Positions 17,060 to 25,598 of a stretch of DNA of 64,000 bases are shown here, piece after piece. A program made the translations under genes and the position numbers. Origin of the DNA: Ruminococcaceae bacterium YAD3003 (GTDB lineage: Bacteria; Bacillota; Clostridia; Saccharofermentanales; Saccharofermentanaceae); the NCBI GenBank assembly GCA_900107185.1, contig FNPA01000009.1, positions 1-64,000 on the forward strand. Reading direction: 5' to 3'. The notes under the pieces are model-generated. The model saw only the letters and a program-made list of their open reading frames with translations, was not told the DNA's origin and did not search any database. Every line of letters starts with the position of its first letter. Position 1 is the stretch's first letter.

Positions 17060-18324
17060 TGCTTCTTGACGAATAAGAGCTTCTGTATGCGCTCTGTAAG
17101 ATTTTGTTCTCCGACACCGAACAGGACTGTAAGAATAATTACAGAAACAGCATAGATGAGAAGGTTATTCTTTACATCTCCGACGCATACCACAACATCC
17201 GGAACCTCGACGAAACGCAGGAGAGTAATCGCAGCCAGATTCATTAGGTACGTATGGAGTGAATATTTTCCAAAGAACTGTGTAACCGGATTGTTTACAT
17301 AGAACTTCATCATCAGCATGAACACTGTGAATGGGAACAGGAACAACAGCGGGATCTGGAGGAAATAAGTAGCGAGTTTATCACCTATCTCAGGGCCGGT
17401 TCCTGCAAATTCTGTCCAATAACCGAATTTGTTCTGACCATACGCATTAAGACCGTAGAGAAGAACAGTGACGACCAGGAGAACATGGAATTTGAGGATA
17501 TACTTCTTCTTGAAGAAAGCAACGATCGGCTTCTCGAAATTCGCGAAAATAAGTCCTGCCAGGAATGCCGGTGCTGAGTTCGCCCACCATTCACCGCTGA
17601 ACCAGAAAATCTGTTCATCCATCCACCACTTTGCCTGGGTCTCCCAGTAATGCTCATCGATCCACCAGTTGTTGGGGCCTGCCCACCAAGCATAGTGACC
17701 TTCGAAGCAGAAGAGAACACCCATTCCGATTATGAATACGAGAATGATTCCGAAGCTTACATAACGGTTTTTAATGAAACGGAAGCACAGATAGAACAGG
17801 AGATACAAAATGGCAAGAACGATCGGGAACCATGCGAAGCGGTTCATCATGGTAACACCTAAGAGGTTTGTTACCCACTGTGTCTTATCCAGCGGCATCT
17901 TAACAATAAACTGGAACAGTCCGTAGATCAAAACGTTTACGTAGAAAGGCACTACGATAGCCTTAACTATTCTCTTTTTAATAAAACCTTTAAGATAATT
18001 TGGCTTCGAATCAAAACTCTTGAGGAGACCATAACCGGAACAGAAAAAGAAGATCGCTACAAAGTATGCGCCTGCATTTACGAATAATGAGAGCACGCCT
18101 TCTTCCTGGAAGAAATACTCCTGTGAAATGTGGTGAAGGATAACGCCGATAGCGGCAATACCTCTGATGGATTTCATCGCATCAAGGCTCAAAAAATCTT
18201 CATTGAACTCATCTTTTTTGCCGAATTTATTTTTCGCGCCCCAGAAAAGAACGATGATAAACAGATAAGCAACGATCTTATCGATTATCGTCCAAATGGT
18301 CACACCTTCGAACAATTGTCCCAT
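17029..18324 (-). CDS. Acyltransferase family 3 membrane protein (possibly frameshifted at its end)
   Basis: 431 residues with about ten membrane segments. Near the N-terminus SIRGIAAIGVILHHISQEYF carries the conserved arginine and histidine of the acyltransferase-3 / OafA family, which transfers acetyl or other acyl groups to cell-surface sugars. The middle has an unusually tryptophan-rich loop between about residues 210 and 250 (HYAWWAGPNNWW). In the called frame the protein ends abruptly at LLSSILRGR. A second frame continues with a plausible lysine-rich tail to 16817 (listed separately), so the true product may be about 80 residues longer. The gene lies directly before the two ABC permease genes. 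Confidence 0.82.
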   Translation of the reverse strand: MGQLFEGVTIWTIIDKIVAYLFIIVLFWGAKNKFGKKDEFNEDFLSLDAMKSIRGIAAIGVILHHISQEYFFQEEGVLSLFVNAGAYFVAIFFFCSGYGLLKSFDSKPNYLKGFIKKRIVKAIVVPFYVNVLIYGLFQFIVKMPLDKTQWVTNLLGVTMMNRFAWFPIVLAILYLLFYLCFRFIKNRYVSFGIILVFIIGMGVLFCFEGHYAWWAGPNNWWIDEHYWETQAKWWMDEQIFWFSGEWWANSAPAFLAGLIFANFEKPIVAFFKKKYILKFHVLLVVTVLLYGLNAYGQNKFGYWTEFAGTGPEIGDKLATYFLQIPLLFLFPFTVFMLMMKFYVNNPVTQFFGKYSLHTYLMNLAAITLLRFVEVPDVVVCVGDVKNNLLIYAVSVIILTVLFGVGEQNLTERIQKLLFVKKQLLSSILRGR

Positions 18325-18407
18325 AAAACACCCCTCATATTTGCGACCTGTCAGAAGGCAATCAGATTGCCTCTAAATAACCCGCATTATTAGATATTCA
18401 AAACCTC

Positions 18408-20255
18408 TTAATCCCAGGACTTCATCATTCTAACCAAGCCGTCAACAGAATGGCTGATATAACCTGTTTCCAGTTCGCCATTTCCGCCGGCCAGGTACAG
18501 ACTGCCGTTTGCAGTAAGAGTGCTGGCTGCTCTTAATTCGTCAACATTCTCGCTGCCCGAAGCCGTAACAAAGATTACAGGGATCTCGGTATAACTGAAC
18601 ATATAGTAAATATTGATGTAGTCGTTAATGATTACCTTCGGATTCGTCTGATATGTAAGGAACTGCTTTTCGGTCAGATATGGATCAACAAGAATTATGC
18701 CCCTGATCTCAGACTGTCTCTCAATACCCAGGAACGCAGAAACAAAACCGCCCAGCGAGTGACCCCACAAATACACGTTCGAACGGTCAACATCAGGAAG
18801 ATATCTGAGGCTGTCCATAACAGCTGAGAGATCTGAAACCATCTCATTTACCAATACGCCGTCAACGGATGAGTTATTGAGCATTTCAGCATCAAATTCA
18901 GAAGCATTGGAAAATTCAAACTGAATAGTTGCGTAACCGTTATTATTAAAACTCTGTGCTACCTCATCGTAAACTGAGGAATCGGAAACACTGCACATTA
19001 TCACTGTCTTAAACGGACCTTCACCCTGTGGAAGTCTTAACTTACCCTTGATGGCAATGCTGTTTCTATAGAAGAAAATATCCTGTTCTCTGGGGCTTAT
19101 GTAAACCTCATCAACCGGTTCTTCTACGATAACTTCTGCAATAGTATCGCTGTCATCTTCAGGCATTTCAGTTTCTGCAGCCCTCGGTTCCAATACGAAA
19201 CATGAAGATACGATAATTGTTGCGATCAATGCCACAGCGAGTGTCTTATAACTCTTCCTGGCGGGATTGGCTATGCTCATGATTCTGTTCTTCATAGTCT
19301 TATATCCGCCTCTCATACCGGTAGTCATTGTGAAACTGTATTTCATCTCTGACTTCTGCTTGAGCAAAGTGATAAGAGACTCGGCATAACCTAATGATGA
19401 ACCTTCGCCTGACTGACGGATAACTTCTTCATCACATGCCAATTCACAGTCACGTCCTGACAGAACAAAAGCGATCCAGATAAACGGGTTATACCAGTTG
19501 ATTGCAAGAACCAGATGTCTTACGATTACCCAGATAAAATCGCCGTGTCTGAAGTGGCATGCCTCGTGGCAGATAACATACTTGTTTATTCTGTCTGTAG
19601 CATCATCGATATACAGCTCGTTATTTGCCTTGTACTTTGCCATCTTGTCTGCAGAATAATCAACATAGATTCTGTTAAACAAAAGGAACGGCGTGCCCTT
19701 GTGATCGATCCCGAAGATCTTAAGTCCGCTAACGGGATCTCTTCCGATATACTTACTGTTCTTCCTGCAATACCAGACAAATCCGGCGTTATAGATTGTG
19801 AGTAAGAGAACGAGGATGATAGAGATGTTTATGATGTACATCTCGATCTTTGCCATCAGGTCAACTGATTCAACAGCGGTGACGTCTTCTGTGACAACAT
19901 AGTCAGTGACCGTCATTCCGTCCAAGACAGAACCGTCAGTATAAACAACTCCGTCAACTGCTTCCCTGTCGTAGCTGAGATCAACGGTATCAGCCTGGTC
20001 TGCGAGTGCCGGAGTGATGTTACTTTCGCTATTCGGAATAATAGCAGTATCTGTAGTTTCCTTTACGGGAATAATTGAACTTAATGCTTCGGGTACTGTG
20101 ACTCCGATCTTAAGGAACGGGAATAATATCATGCAGACAGGAACCATAATCCACAGTGCATACTGATGCTTCTTCAGGATCTTTCCGTTCGAAAGACGCC
20201 TGATGATCATTATGACTATCGAGATTATCGAAATGCCGATGATATATCGAAGCAT
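18408..20255 (-). CDS. BlaR1/MecR1-like M56 metallopeptidase with C-terminal alpha/beta hydrolase
   Basis: 615 residues. Four membrane segments (about 2-20, 35-50, 135-160 and 340-360) surround an M56 zinc peptidase core with HEACH at about 231-235 and ACDEE at about 272. The classical C-terminal penicillin-binding sensor is missing. Instead residues about 395-615 form an alpha/beta hydrolase with VYLWGHSLGGF, where serine is the likely nucleophile. The gene starts one base after the blaI-like stop, so the pair is translationally coupled. By analogy the peptidase inactivates the repressor when the extracellular part is triggered. The trigger may be an ester or acyl compound rather than a beta-lactam; that is inference. 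Confidence 0.82.
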   Translation of the reverse strand: MLRYIIGISIISIVIMIIRRLSNGKILKKHQYALWIMVPVCMILFPFLKIGVTVPEALSSIIPVKETTDTAIIPNSESNITPALADQADTVDLSYDREAVDGVVYTDGSVLDGMTVTDYVVTEDVTAVESVDLMAKIEMYIINISIILVLLLTIYNAGFVWYCRKNSKYIGRDPVSGLKIFGIDHKGTPFLLFNRIYVDYSADKMAKYKANNELYIDDATDRINKYVICHEACHFRHGDFIWVIVRHLVLAINWYNPFIWIAFVLSGRDCELACDEEVIRQSGEGSSLGYAESLITLLKQKSEMKYSFTMTTGMRGGYKTMKNRIMSIANPARKSYKTLAVALIATIIVSSCFVLEPRAAETEMPEDDSDTIAEVIVEEPVDEVYISPREQDIFFYRNSIAIKGKLRLPQGEGPFKTVIMCSVSDSSVYDEVAQSFNNNGYATIQFEFSNASEFDAEMLNNSSVDGVLVNEMVSDLSAVMDSLRYLPDVDRSNVYLWGHSLGGFVSAFLGIERQSEIRGIILVDPYLTEKQFLTYQTNPKVIINDYINIYYMFSYTEIPVIFVTASGSENVDELRAASTLTANGSLYLAGGNGELETGYISHSVDGLVRMMKSWD

Positions 20256-20256
20256 A

Positions 20257-20613
20257 TTACCCTTCCTTGATTATTTTCCTGAGTTCTTCCAGTTGTTCTT
20301 CGGTGAGCTGTTCAGAACCAATCAGGTTAGAGATCATAAGGCCGATGTTACCCTTATAAACTTTGTCGAGGAAAGAGGTTGTTTCTTCGAGCTCGGCTTC
20401 TGTTCTGTCGATAACGGGACAGAATCTTTTCGCGCGGTCTTCCTGAACATAAGTAACCGCGCCCTTATCGATCATACGCTTGAGCAGTGTAATGATCGTG
20501 TTTTTGGACCATCCTGTATCCGGACTGAGTTCATGAGTAAGTTCCGTTATTGTCATGGATTCATTCTTCCACAGACAATCGGCAATCTTCCATTCTGAAT
20601 CTGATAAACGCAT
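20257..20613 (-). CDS. BlaI/MecI-family transcriptional repressor
   Basis: 118 residues. The winged-helix N-terminus (LSDSEWKIADCLWKNESMTI, then GWSKNTIITLLKRMIDKGAV) matches the BlaI/MecI/CopY family. The C-terminal half is a dimerisation helix region. An AGGAG site lies 10 bases before the ATG. It is followed at once by the BlaR1-like sensor gene. The palindrome GGTATAC-AAAA-GTATACC in its own promoter is the obvious operator, so the pair is probably autoregulated and released by proteolysis of this repressor. Confidence 0.9.
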   Translation of the reverse strand: MRLSDSEWKIADCLWKNESMTITELTHELSPDTGWSKNTIITLLKRMIDKGAVTYVQEDRAKRFCPVIDRTEAELEETTSFLDKVYKGNIGLMISNLIGSEQLTEEQLEELRKIIKEG

Positions 20614-20633
20614 TTATAATCAACTCCTAAAAA

Positions 20634-20683
20634 GGTATACAAAAGTATACCGTGAATATAGCATGCAGGTAGACATGTGTCAA
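20634..20683 (-). promoter_or_regulatory. blaI-like promoter with 18-bp palindromic operator
   Basis: On the minus strand TTGACA (20678-20683), a 17-base spacer and TATATT (20655-20660) form a near-ideal promoter. The perfect inverted repeat GGTATAC-AAAA-GTATACC (20634-20651) lies immediately downstream of the -10 box and would cover the transcription start. A bound repressor dimer there would block initiation. Confidence 0.85.
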
Positions 20684-20743
20684 CCCGTGTTATCAATAAT
20701 TCTTTATGTATATATTTGTTGCTTTTGAGATTATAAGAAGGCA

Positions 20744-20777
20744 AAAAAATACCCTCCCGTTTCTCGTTCGGGAGGGT
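20744..20777 (-). terminator. Terminator after metalloprotease-like lipoprotein gene
   Basis: On the minus strand ACCCTCCCG, a 9-base loop and CGGGAGGGT are followed by ATTTTTTT. It lies about 17 bases past the stop codon of the gene ending at 20794. Confidence 0.9.
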
Positions 20778-20793
20778 AAAACGATTTAAACGT

Positions 20794-21960
20794 TTACTCA
20801 GGCATCGGGAAAATTCCGTCCACGTCCTGCAGAACATTATTCTCAACGCACCAGTCACCGAACCTTGTGAAGATATCTTCTCCGAATGCGTTCTTCATAG
20901 CTTCTGCGAAATATGCCTTTTCTTCAGCAGTGAAGAAACCATAGTTATTCTCGAAGGTAAATGTCTTTATCTCGTTCATATACTTAACAAGGAATCCTTC
21001 GCCATACTGCTCTAAAAGGAACTGACAGAAATATCTGCCGTGAACATATTCAGCGCAGCCCTGAGGTCCGCCGTCTTCCTCATAACTCTCGATGAATAAT
21101 CTCTCTGAATTGTCTGCATTTACCGCTTCAACAATTCCGTAATCGTAAAGATATCTGTTATCTCTTACCGTCGCGAAAGCAGGACTCTGATCAGCGAGAA
21201 CATCGATTATATGGCGCTCCATATAAGAAGCGATTCCCTCTGTCATGATGGAATTCATATCATGGCATCTGTCAGTAATTGAGTGAGTCAATTCGTGAGC
21301 AATAGTGCTGTAATCGATATAACCGGGTCTCTCAATGTCATAAGGACTATTAGGAATTGCTGCATTCCATCCGTCATCTGAATAGAGGCCGTAATCTACA
21401 ATGCATGCCATCTCGCCGTCACCGCATGATACCCAGCCTTCAAAATCAGTATCTACCATGAGGAAGATAGGAAGCTTTGTTCCGAGTTTCCAGTCGAACC
21501 ACGGGTTGAAACCACCGTAATAGATAGAGTTATCAATGATTCCGGCCAATGAATAATCGTAATCAGGATTCATTAGTTCCATCCCTAGTTCTTTCTCGAG
21601 CTCATCGATGATCATGTCTACATTAAGAGCAAAATCACCCGGCAGATCTAATCCTGCCTCCATAAGGAGAAAGTACTTCTCTGACTCAAGATAACAATAA
21701 TCCGTAGTGACAAAGTGGCTGTCCGGATTGCCGTCCAGCGTGATCTCCTCATAATTTGTGCTGAAGAAAATATGAGGCATCTCCTTCGTTGTTTCGTAGG
21801 TTGTCTCTTCTGTCTCTTCAACTGTTGTAGTGGCAGTCGTAGTCTCTTCAACTGTCTCCGTTGGAGTATAAGTCGGTTCAGCCTTTGTGCAGGAACTGAA
21901 GATCAGACTTCCAACAACTGTTAATGCCATAAGTGTCGTAGCTGTTTTTGTGTTTTTCAT
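20794..21960 (-). CDS. Secreted lipoprotein, gluzincin-like metalloprotease
   Basis: 388 residues. The lipoprotein signal is clear: a hydrophobic stretch ending SLIFSSC, with the cysteine near residue 24. A Thr/Glu-rich linker (TVEETTTATTTVEETEETT) follows. The body carries IAHELTHSITDRCHD, an HExxH zinc motif, and 18 or so residues later TEGIASYMERH, which would supply the third zinc ligand of a gluzincin. The protein is therefore probably a zinc peptidase tethered to the outer face of the membrane. It stands alone with its own terminator, about 100 bases from the cyclase gene. Substrate unknown. Confidence 0.75.
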   Translation of the reverse strand: MKNTKTATTLMALTVVGSLIFSSCTKAEPTYTPTETVEETTTATTTVEETEETTYETTKEMPHIFFSTNYEEITLDGNPDSHFVTTDYCYLESEKYFLLMEAGLDLPGDFALNVDMIIDELEKELGMELMNPDYDYSLAGIIDNSIYYGGFNPWFDWKLGTKLPIFLMVDTDFEGWVSCGDGEMACIVDYGLYSDDGWNAAIPNSPYDIERPGYIDYSTIAHELTHSITDRCHDMNSIMTEGIASYMERHIIDVLADQSPAFATVRDNRYLYDYGIVEAVNADNSERLFIESYEEDGGPQGCAEYVHGRYFCQFLLEQYGEGFLVKYMNEIKTFTFENNYGFFTAEEKAYFAEAMKNAFGEDIFTRFGDWCVENNVLQDVDGIFPMPE

Positions 21961-22056
21961 AGTCTACCCCCTAAAAAAAGAAAAACTCAAAAATAATTTA
22001 TGTGAACTACTCACATTATAGCAGAAGTTTTTAAATTTGGTTGATTTACAGGGGTT

Positions 22057-23187
22057 TTAAGTGGATTCAGCCGTACCTGCATCTTCATAGATCAGGATGT
22101 TCTTTCCGTGCTGCTTGCCATAATACATACGCTCATCGGCTTTCTTGATGACTTCTTCAGGAGTTTTGTAAACATCACTGTACTGCTCAAGACCGATAGT
22201 AGTTGTAACGAATATCTGCTTGTTGAAGAACGATGTCGGATTGGATTCGATTGTTTTTCTGAGTCTTTCAACCTTTGCTTTGGCAGAGGCGAGATCACAG
22301 CCCTTAAGGAGAATGACGAACTCTTCACCACCCCATCTGCAGATATCAGATCCGGGGAGTTCCTGTTTGATCATCAGTGTCGCATGCTTCAGAACTTCGT
22401 CGCCAGCTTCGTGACCATATGAATCGTTTACACGTTTAAAATCGTCGAGGTCGCAAAACGCGATACAGAATTTCCGGGATTCCTCATTATCCATCAAATT
22501 CTTTACGAGCGGCAGGAATCCTCTTCTGTTAAGAAGGCTGGTCAGAGCATCCTCCTGAGCATCAACAGATAACTGCTTGTTCTTCTCCTCAAGAACAACA
22601 ACCGTATTCTCACTTGCGAAGATATACATTGCATTATAGAAAATTGTTGACAGTATCATCGCGAAAGATGAGAACACTACAAGAATCAGCATTATCGCAG
22701 AAGAAACAACAAAAACAGGTTGAGCGTTGAAGAACCTTATATACAAAACGATAAACGTAGCAAAGTTCAAAAAGAGCATTAGCGCAACACTCCACCTCTT
22801 TTTGCCCTTAAAGATTCTGCATCCGAAATAAATGATTATCGGAACGATCGAGAATAGGAAACAATAAGTGCCGCATCTTAGTCCGACGTAATAAGTGGAT
22901 ATAACAGCATAGAACGTTACTTCCAAAATCACGCTGATATAGACCGGATAAATAATGTTGAACCTGCATAAGATAAAACAGAATATGTATACAATTATGC
23001 TGAGAAGATTAACAAAGACCAGTGGTCTGACACCGGCAAACAGGAAAATAACCATCAGGCCAAAGTGAACTGCACCCATAACCGCAACAGTAAACGCATA
23101 TGAATTAGCAGTGAAAAATCTCAGCAGTTTGCTGAAATATCCTTCACCTTCTTTTTTGATCTGTCTTTTATCAGTTGCAGTTTCCAT
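22057..23187 (-). CDS. Membrane diguanylate cyclase (GGDEF)
   Basis: 376 residues. Six or so membrane segments occupy about 28-195, without a recognisable extracellular sensor. A short coiled-coil linker follows, and a GGDEF domain spans about 210-370. The active-site motif reads RWGGEEF, an active variant, and DALTSLLNRRGF marks the domain start. The inhibitory I-site RxxD, expected five residues before the motif, reads PGSD, so product feedback at that site is probably lost. It would make cyclic di-GMP from two GTP. It is monocistronic between a lipoprotein gene and the divergent MoxR operon. Confidence 0.9.
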   Translation of the reverse strand: METATDKRQIKKEGEGYFSKLLRFFTANSYAFTVAVMGAVHFGLMVIFLFAGVRPLVFVNLLSIIVYIFCFILCRFNIIYPVYISVILEVTFYAVISTYYVGLRCGTYCFLFSIVPIIIYFGCRIFKGKKRWSVALMLFLNFATFIVLYIRFFNAQPVFVVSSAIMLILVVFSSFAMILSTIFYNAMYIFASENTVVVLEEKNKQLSVDAQEDALTSLLNRRGFLPLVKNLMDNEESRKFCIAFCDLDDFKRVNDSYGHEAGDEVLKHATLMIKQELPGSDICRWGGEEFVILLKGCDLASAKAKVERLRKTIESNPTSFFNKQIFVTTTIGLEQYSDVYKTPEEVIKKADERMYYGKQHGKNILIYEDAGTAEST

Positions 23188-23489
23188 TGGCGGGTTCGTT
23201 CCTTGTTCTTAAATGAGCCTGTCGAATGTTCTTAGATTTATAGTACCAATTTTACAATCAAAATAAGGTATCCCTATTGAAAAACTATGAATTATTTGTG
23301 ATTTATGTTGTGATTTTCTATAAATGTTTCCGTCTTATTAATTATTTATAGGGCTGGTCAGAACCTGTATTTTGTTGGGGTTTCCACTTGAATCTGACCT
23401 GTTATCAAGCGGGATTATTTCCTGTATAGTTGAAATTAGTAAATGGGGAAAAACGTGTCAAATGTATCTAAAACGGAAAGGAAAACTAT
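23188..23489. promoter_or_regulatory. Divergent intergenic region
   Basis: This 302-base, A/T-rich gap separates the minus-strand cyclase gene from the plus-strand MoxR operon, so it should hold both promoters. On the plus strand a TG-TATAGT box near 23434 with a weak TTATCA about 18 bases upstream is the best candidate for the MoxR operon. An AAAGGA ribosome site precedes the ATG at 23490. I see no strong hairpin, repeat or small gene. Confidence 0.35.
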
Positions 23490-24455
23490 ATGAACACTTT
23501 CTCTGAAAAACTCATCGGAAATGTAAACAAGGTCATCGTCGGTAAAGACAGACAGATAGAATTGCTGCTCGTGTCACTCCTTGTCGGGGGACATGTTTTA
23601 CTCGAAGATGTACCCGGTACCGGTAAAACAAAAACAGCGAGAGCACTGGCTCAATCACTTGATCTGGATTTTAAGAGAGTTCAGTTCACGATCGATCTCT
23701 TGCCTTCAGACCTTACAGGAATCAACTTCTTCGACCGCGAAGCAAACCGTTTCGTATTCCGTAAGGGACCTGTTTTTACCAATATCCTCCTTGCAGATGA
23801 GATAAACCGTGCAACTGCAAGAACACAGTCCAGCCTATTGGAATGCATGGAAGAAAAGCAGGTTACAGTCGATGGCGACACCAGAAAATTAGAGCCCCCT
23901 TTCCTCGTAATCGCTACACAGAACCCGATAGAGTCACAGGGAACTTTCCCGCTTCCCGAAGCACAGCTCGACCGTTTCCTCATGATGCTCAAAATGGACT
24001 ATCCGACACACGATGAGAGCATCGCAATTCTAAAAAGATTTGCAACTGATGATCCTCTCGACACACTCACTCCTGTCGCAACAAAAGAAGAACTCGCATC
24101 AATGCAGGAACAGGTTAAGAATGTATTCGTATCTGATCTTCTTTACGACTACGCTGCAAAGATCGTAGAAGCAACAAGAGAATCGAGTGAAGTTGCAATT
24201 GGCGCCAGCCCTCGTGCGCTCCTTGCATTTGTTTCAGCAGCAAAGGCACTCGCATTTGTGCGCGGCAGAAATAATTGCATTCCTGACGATTTCAAGGAAC
24301 TCGCAACACCTATTCTGGCTCACCGTCTGACGATCCGCTCACACGGTTCACTCACAGGCACCGGCAAGTTCCTGTCAAAGAGCGAGGCATCATGCAACAT
24401 CATCAAGGGCATCCTTGATAATGTTCCCTGCCCTACAGAAGATTTCAGCAAATAA
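23490..24455 (+). CDS. MoxR-family AAA+ ATPase
   Basis: 321 residues. The Walker A motif is VPGTGKTKTA (about residue 41), the Walker B motif LLADEINRA (about 108), and sensor 1 is ATQNPIE. These are the MoxR subgroup's standard motifs. MoxR ATPases act as chaperones that remodel or activate partner proteins, typically with a VWA or DUF58 protein encoded next door. Here the next gene is a DUF58 protein 12 bases downstream and the third a membrane protein, the classic three-gene arrangement. The partner complex is unknown. Confidence 0.92.
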   Translation: MNTFSEKLIGNVNKVIVGKDRQIELLLVSLLVGGHVLLEDVPGTGKTKTARALAQSLDLDFKRVQFTIDLLPSDLTGINFFDREANRFVFRKGPVFTNILLADEINRATARTQSSLLECMEEKQVTVDGDTRKLEPPFLVIATQNPIESQGTFPLPEAQLDRFLMMLKMDYPTHDESIAILKRFATDDPLDTLTPVATKEELASMQEQVKNVFVSDLLYDYAAKIVEATRESSEVAIGASPRALLAFVSAAKALAFVRGRNNCIPDDFKELATPILAHRLTIRSHGSLTGTGKFLSKSEASCNIIKGILDNVPCPTEDFSK

Positions 24456-24467
24456 TACTTAAATCAA

Positions 24468-25598
24468 ATGGCACTTCTTGTACTCGTCATTACACTTATT
24501 GCGATATTCACAGCGGAATTAATCCACTATCGCAAACATGCACTCGATAACCTTCACCTCAAGGTCGACTTCTCCAAAAACGTCGTAAACTTCGGTGAAG
24601 ATGTCGAGCTCATAGAAGTGGCTGAGAACAAAAAGCGTCTCCCTCTCCCGTTCATCATTCTCAAATTTGAGTGTCCCAAGGAACTCCGTTTCTATGACAT
24701 GGAAAATACTTCCACATCGGACTATCTCTATAGAGAAGATATGCTCACCATGAAGGCTTTCTCAAAGCACACAAGAAGGATCAGAGCACAGTGCACCAAG
24801 CGCGGTTATTACGTATTCCCGAGAGTCGGCATCTCAACTTCCGACCTGTTCCTCATAGAGCGTTTTACAGTCGATTTCCCTAACGATTCCCATCTGGTTG
24901 TTCTGCCGGAAATTATCGATATGGATATCATGGAGATGCTCACTTCAGTAACACTAAGTGAGATCCAGTGCCGCCGTACTCTTCTTACAGATCCTTTCAC
25001 TCTTGCAGGCATCAGAGAGTACACACCAAACGATCCGATGAAGAGCATTAACTGGAAGGCCAGCGCGAAAACAAGTGAGCTCATGGTTAACCAGAACGCT
25101 TCAACATGCGCGCAGAAGGTCCATATTTTTGTTAATCTCGGATACTATAATCCGAAGCGTTCACTCTCACTTTTAGAAGATGCAATAAGTCTTACATACA
25201 CTTATCTGAATAAGTTAGCAGAACTGGGAATCCCCGCTTCGCTCTATACAAACGGACTGGACATCATCACGGATGCGCCTGTCATTTCAGAGAAGGCTTC
25301 AGGATTCGATACACTCGAAGAGCGTGCAATAATGCTCGCCAGGATCGATCTGAAGCAGCCTGCTATTCCTTTCGAAGAGATAGTGGAAAAGTATATTTCA
25401 TCGACAAACAGGGATGACTTTATTCTCGTGATCTCTCCTCAGTACAACGGCACTTTCCGTCCCGTTCTGGCTGACATGAAATCACGCCGCGATTCAACCC
25501 ACTGGCTCATGCCCTGCCACAGGTCAACACCGGATGCAAAGCCTGAGCCTGAGATCGCAGGTTCTTATACCAGGTGGGAGGTGCTCGGCAGTGACTGA
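24468..25598 (+). CDS. DUF58 domain protein
   Basis: 376 residues. A single N-terminal membrane segment (about 1-17) precedes a beta-rich region and the DUF58 core, recognisable by DPFTLAGIREYTPNDPMKSINWKASAKT split around residues 175-200. A VWA-like fold follows. These proteins accompany MoxR ATPases and are thought to be their membrane-anchored partner. There is no clear Shine-Dalgarno sequence before the ATG, and the MoxR stop lies 12 bases upstream in the same frame, so translation is probably coupled to the upstream gene. Confidence 0.85.
   Translation: MALLVLVITLIAIFTAELIHYRKHALDNLHLKVDFSKNVVNFGEDVELIEVAENKKRLPLPFIILKFECPKELRFYDMENTSTSDYLYREDMLTMKAFSKHTRRIRAQCTKRGYYVFPRVGISTSDLFLIERFTVDFPNDSHLVVLPEIIDMDIMEMLTSVTLSEIQCRRTLLTDPFTLAGIREYTPNDPMKSINWKASAKTSELMVNQNASTCAQKVHIFVNLGYYNPKRSLSLLEDAISLTYTYLNKLAELGIPASLYTNGLDIITDAPVISEKASGFDTLEERAIMLARIDLKQPAIPFEEIVEKYISSTNRDDFILVISPQYNGTFRPVLADMKSRRDSTHWLMPCHRSTPDAKPEPEIAGSYTRWEVLGSD

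Noticed and set aside
18345-18400. Hairpin AGGCAATC/GATTGCCT as a terminator for the BlaR1-like gene
   Set aside because: It lacks a T run on either strand; kept out of the feature list.
18408-20613. Beta-lactam resistance regulatory pair
   Set aside because: No penicillin-binding sensor domain and no beta-lactamase or PBP gene nearby.
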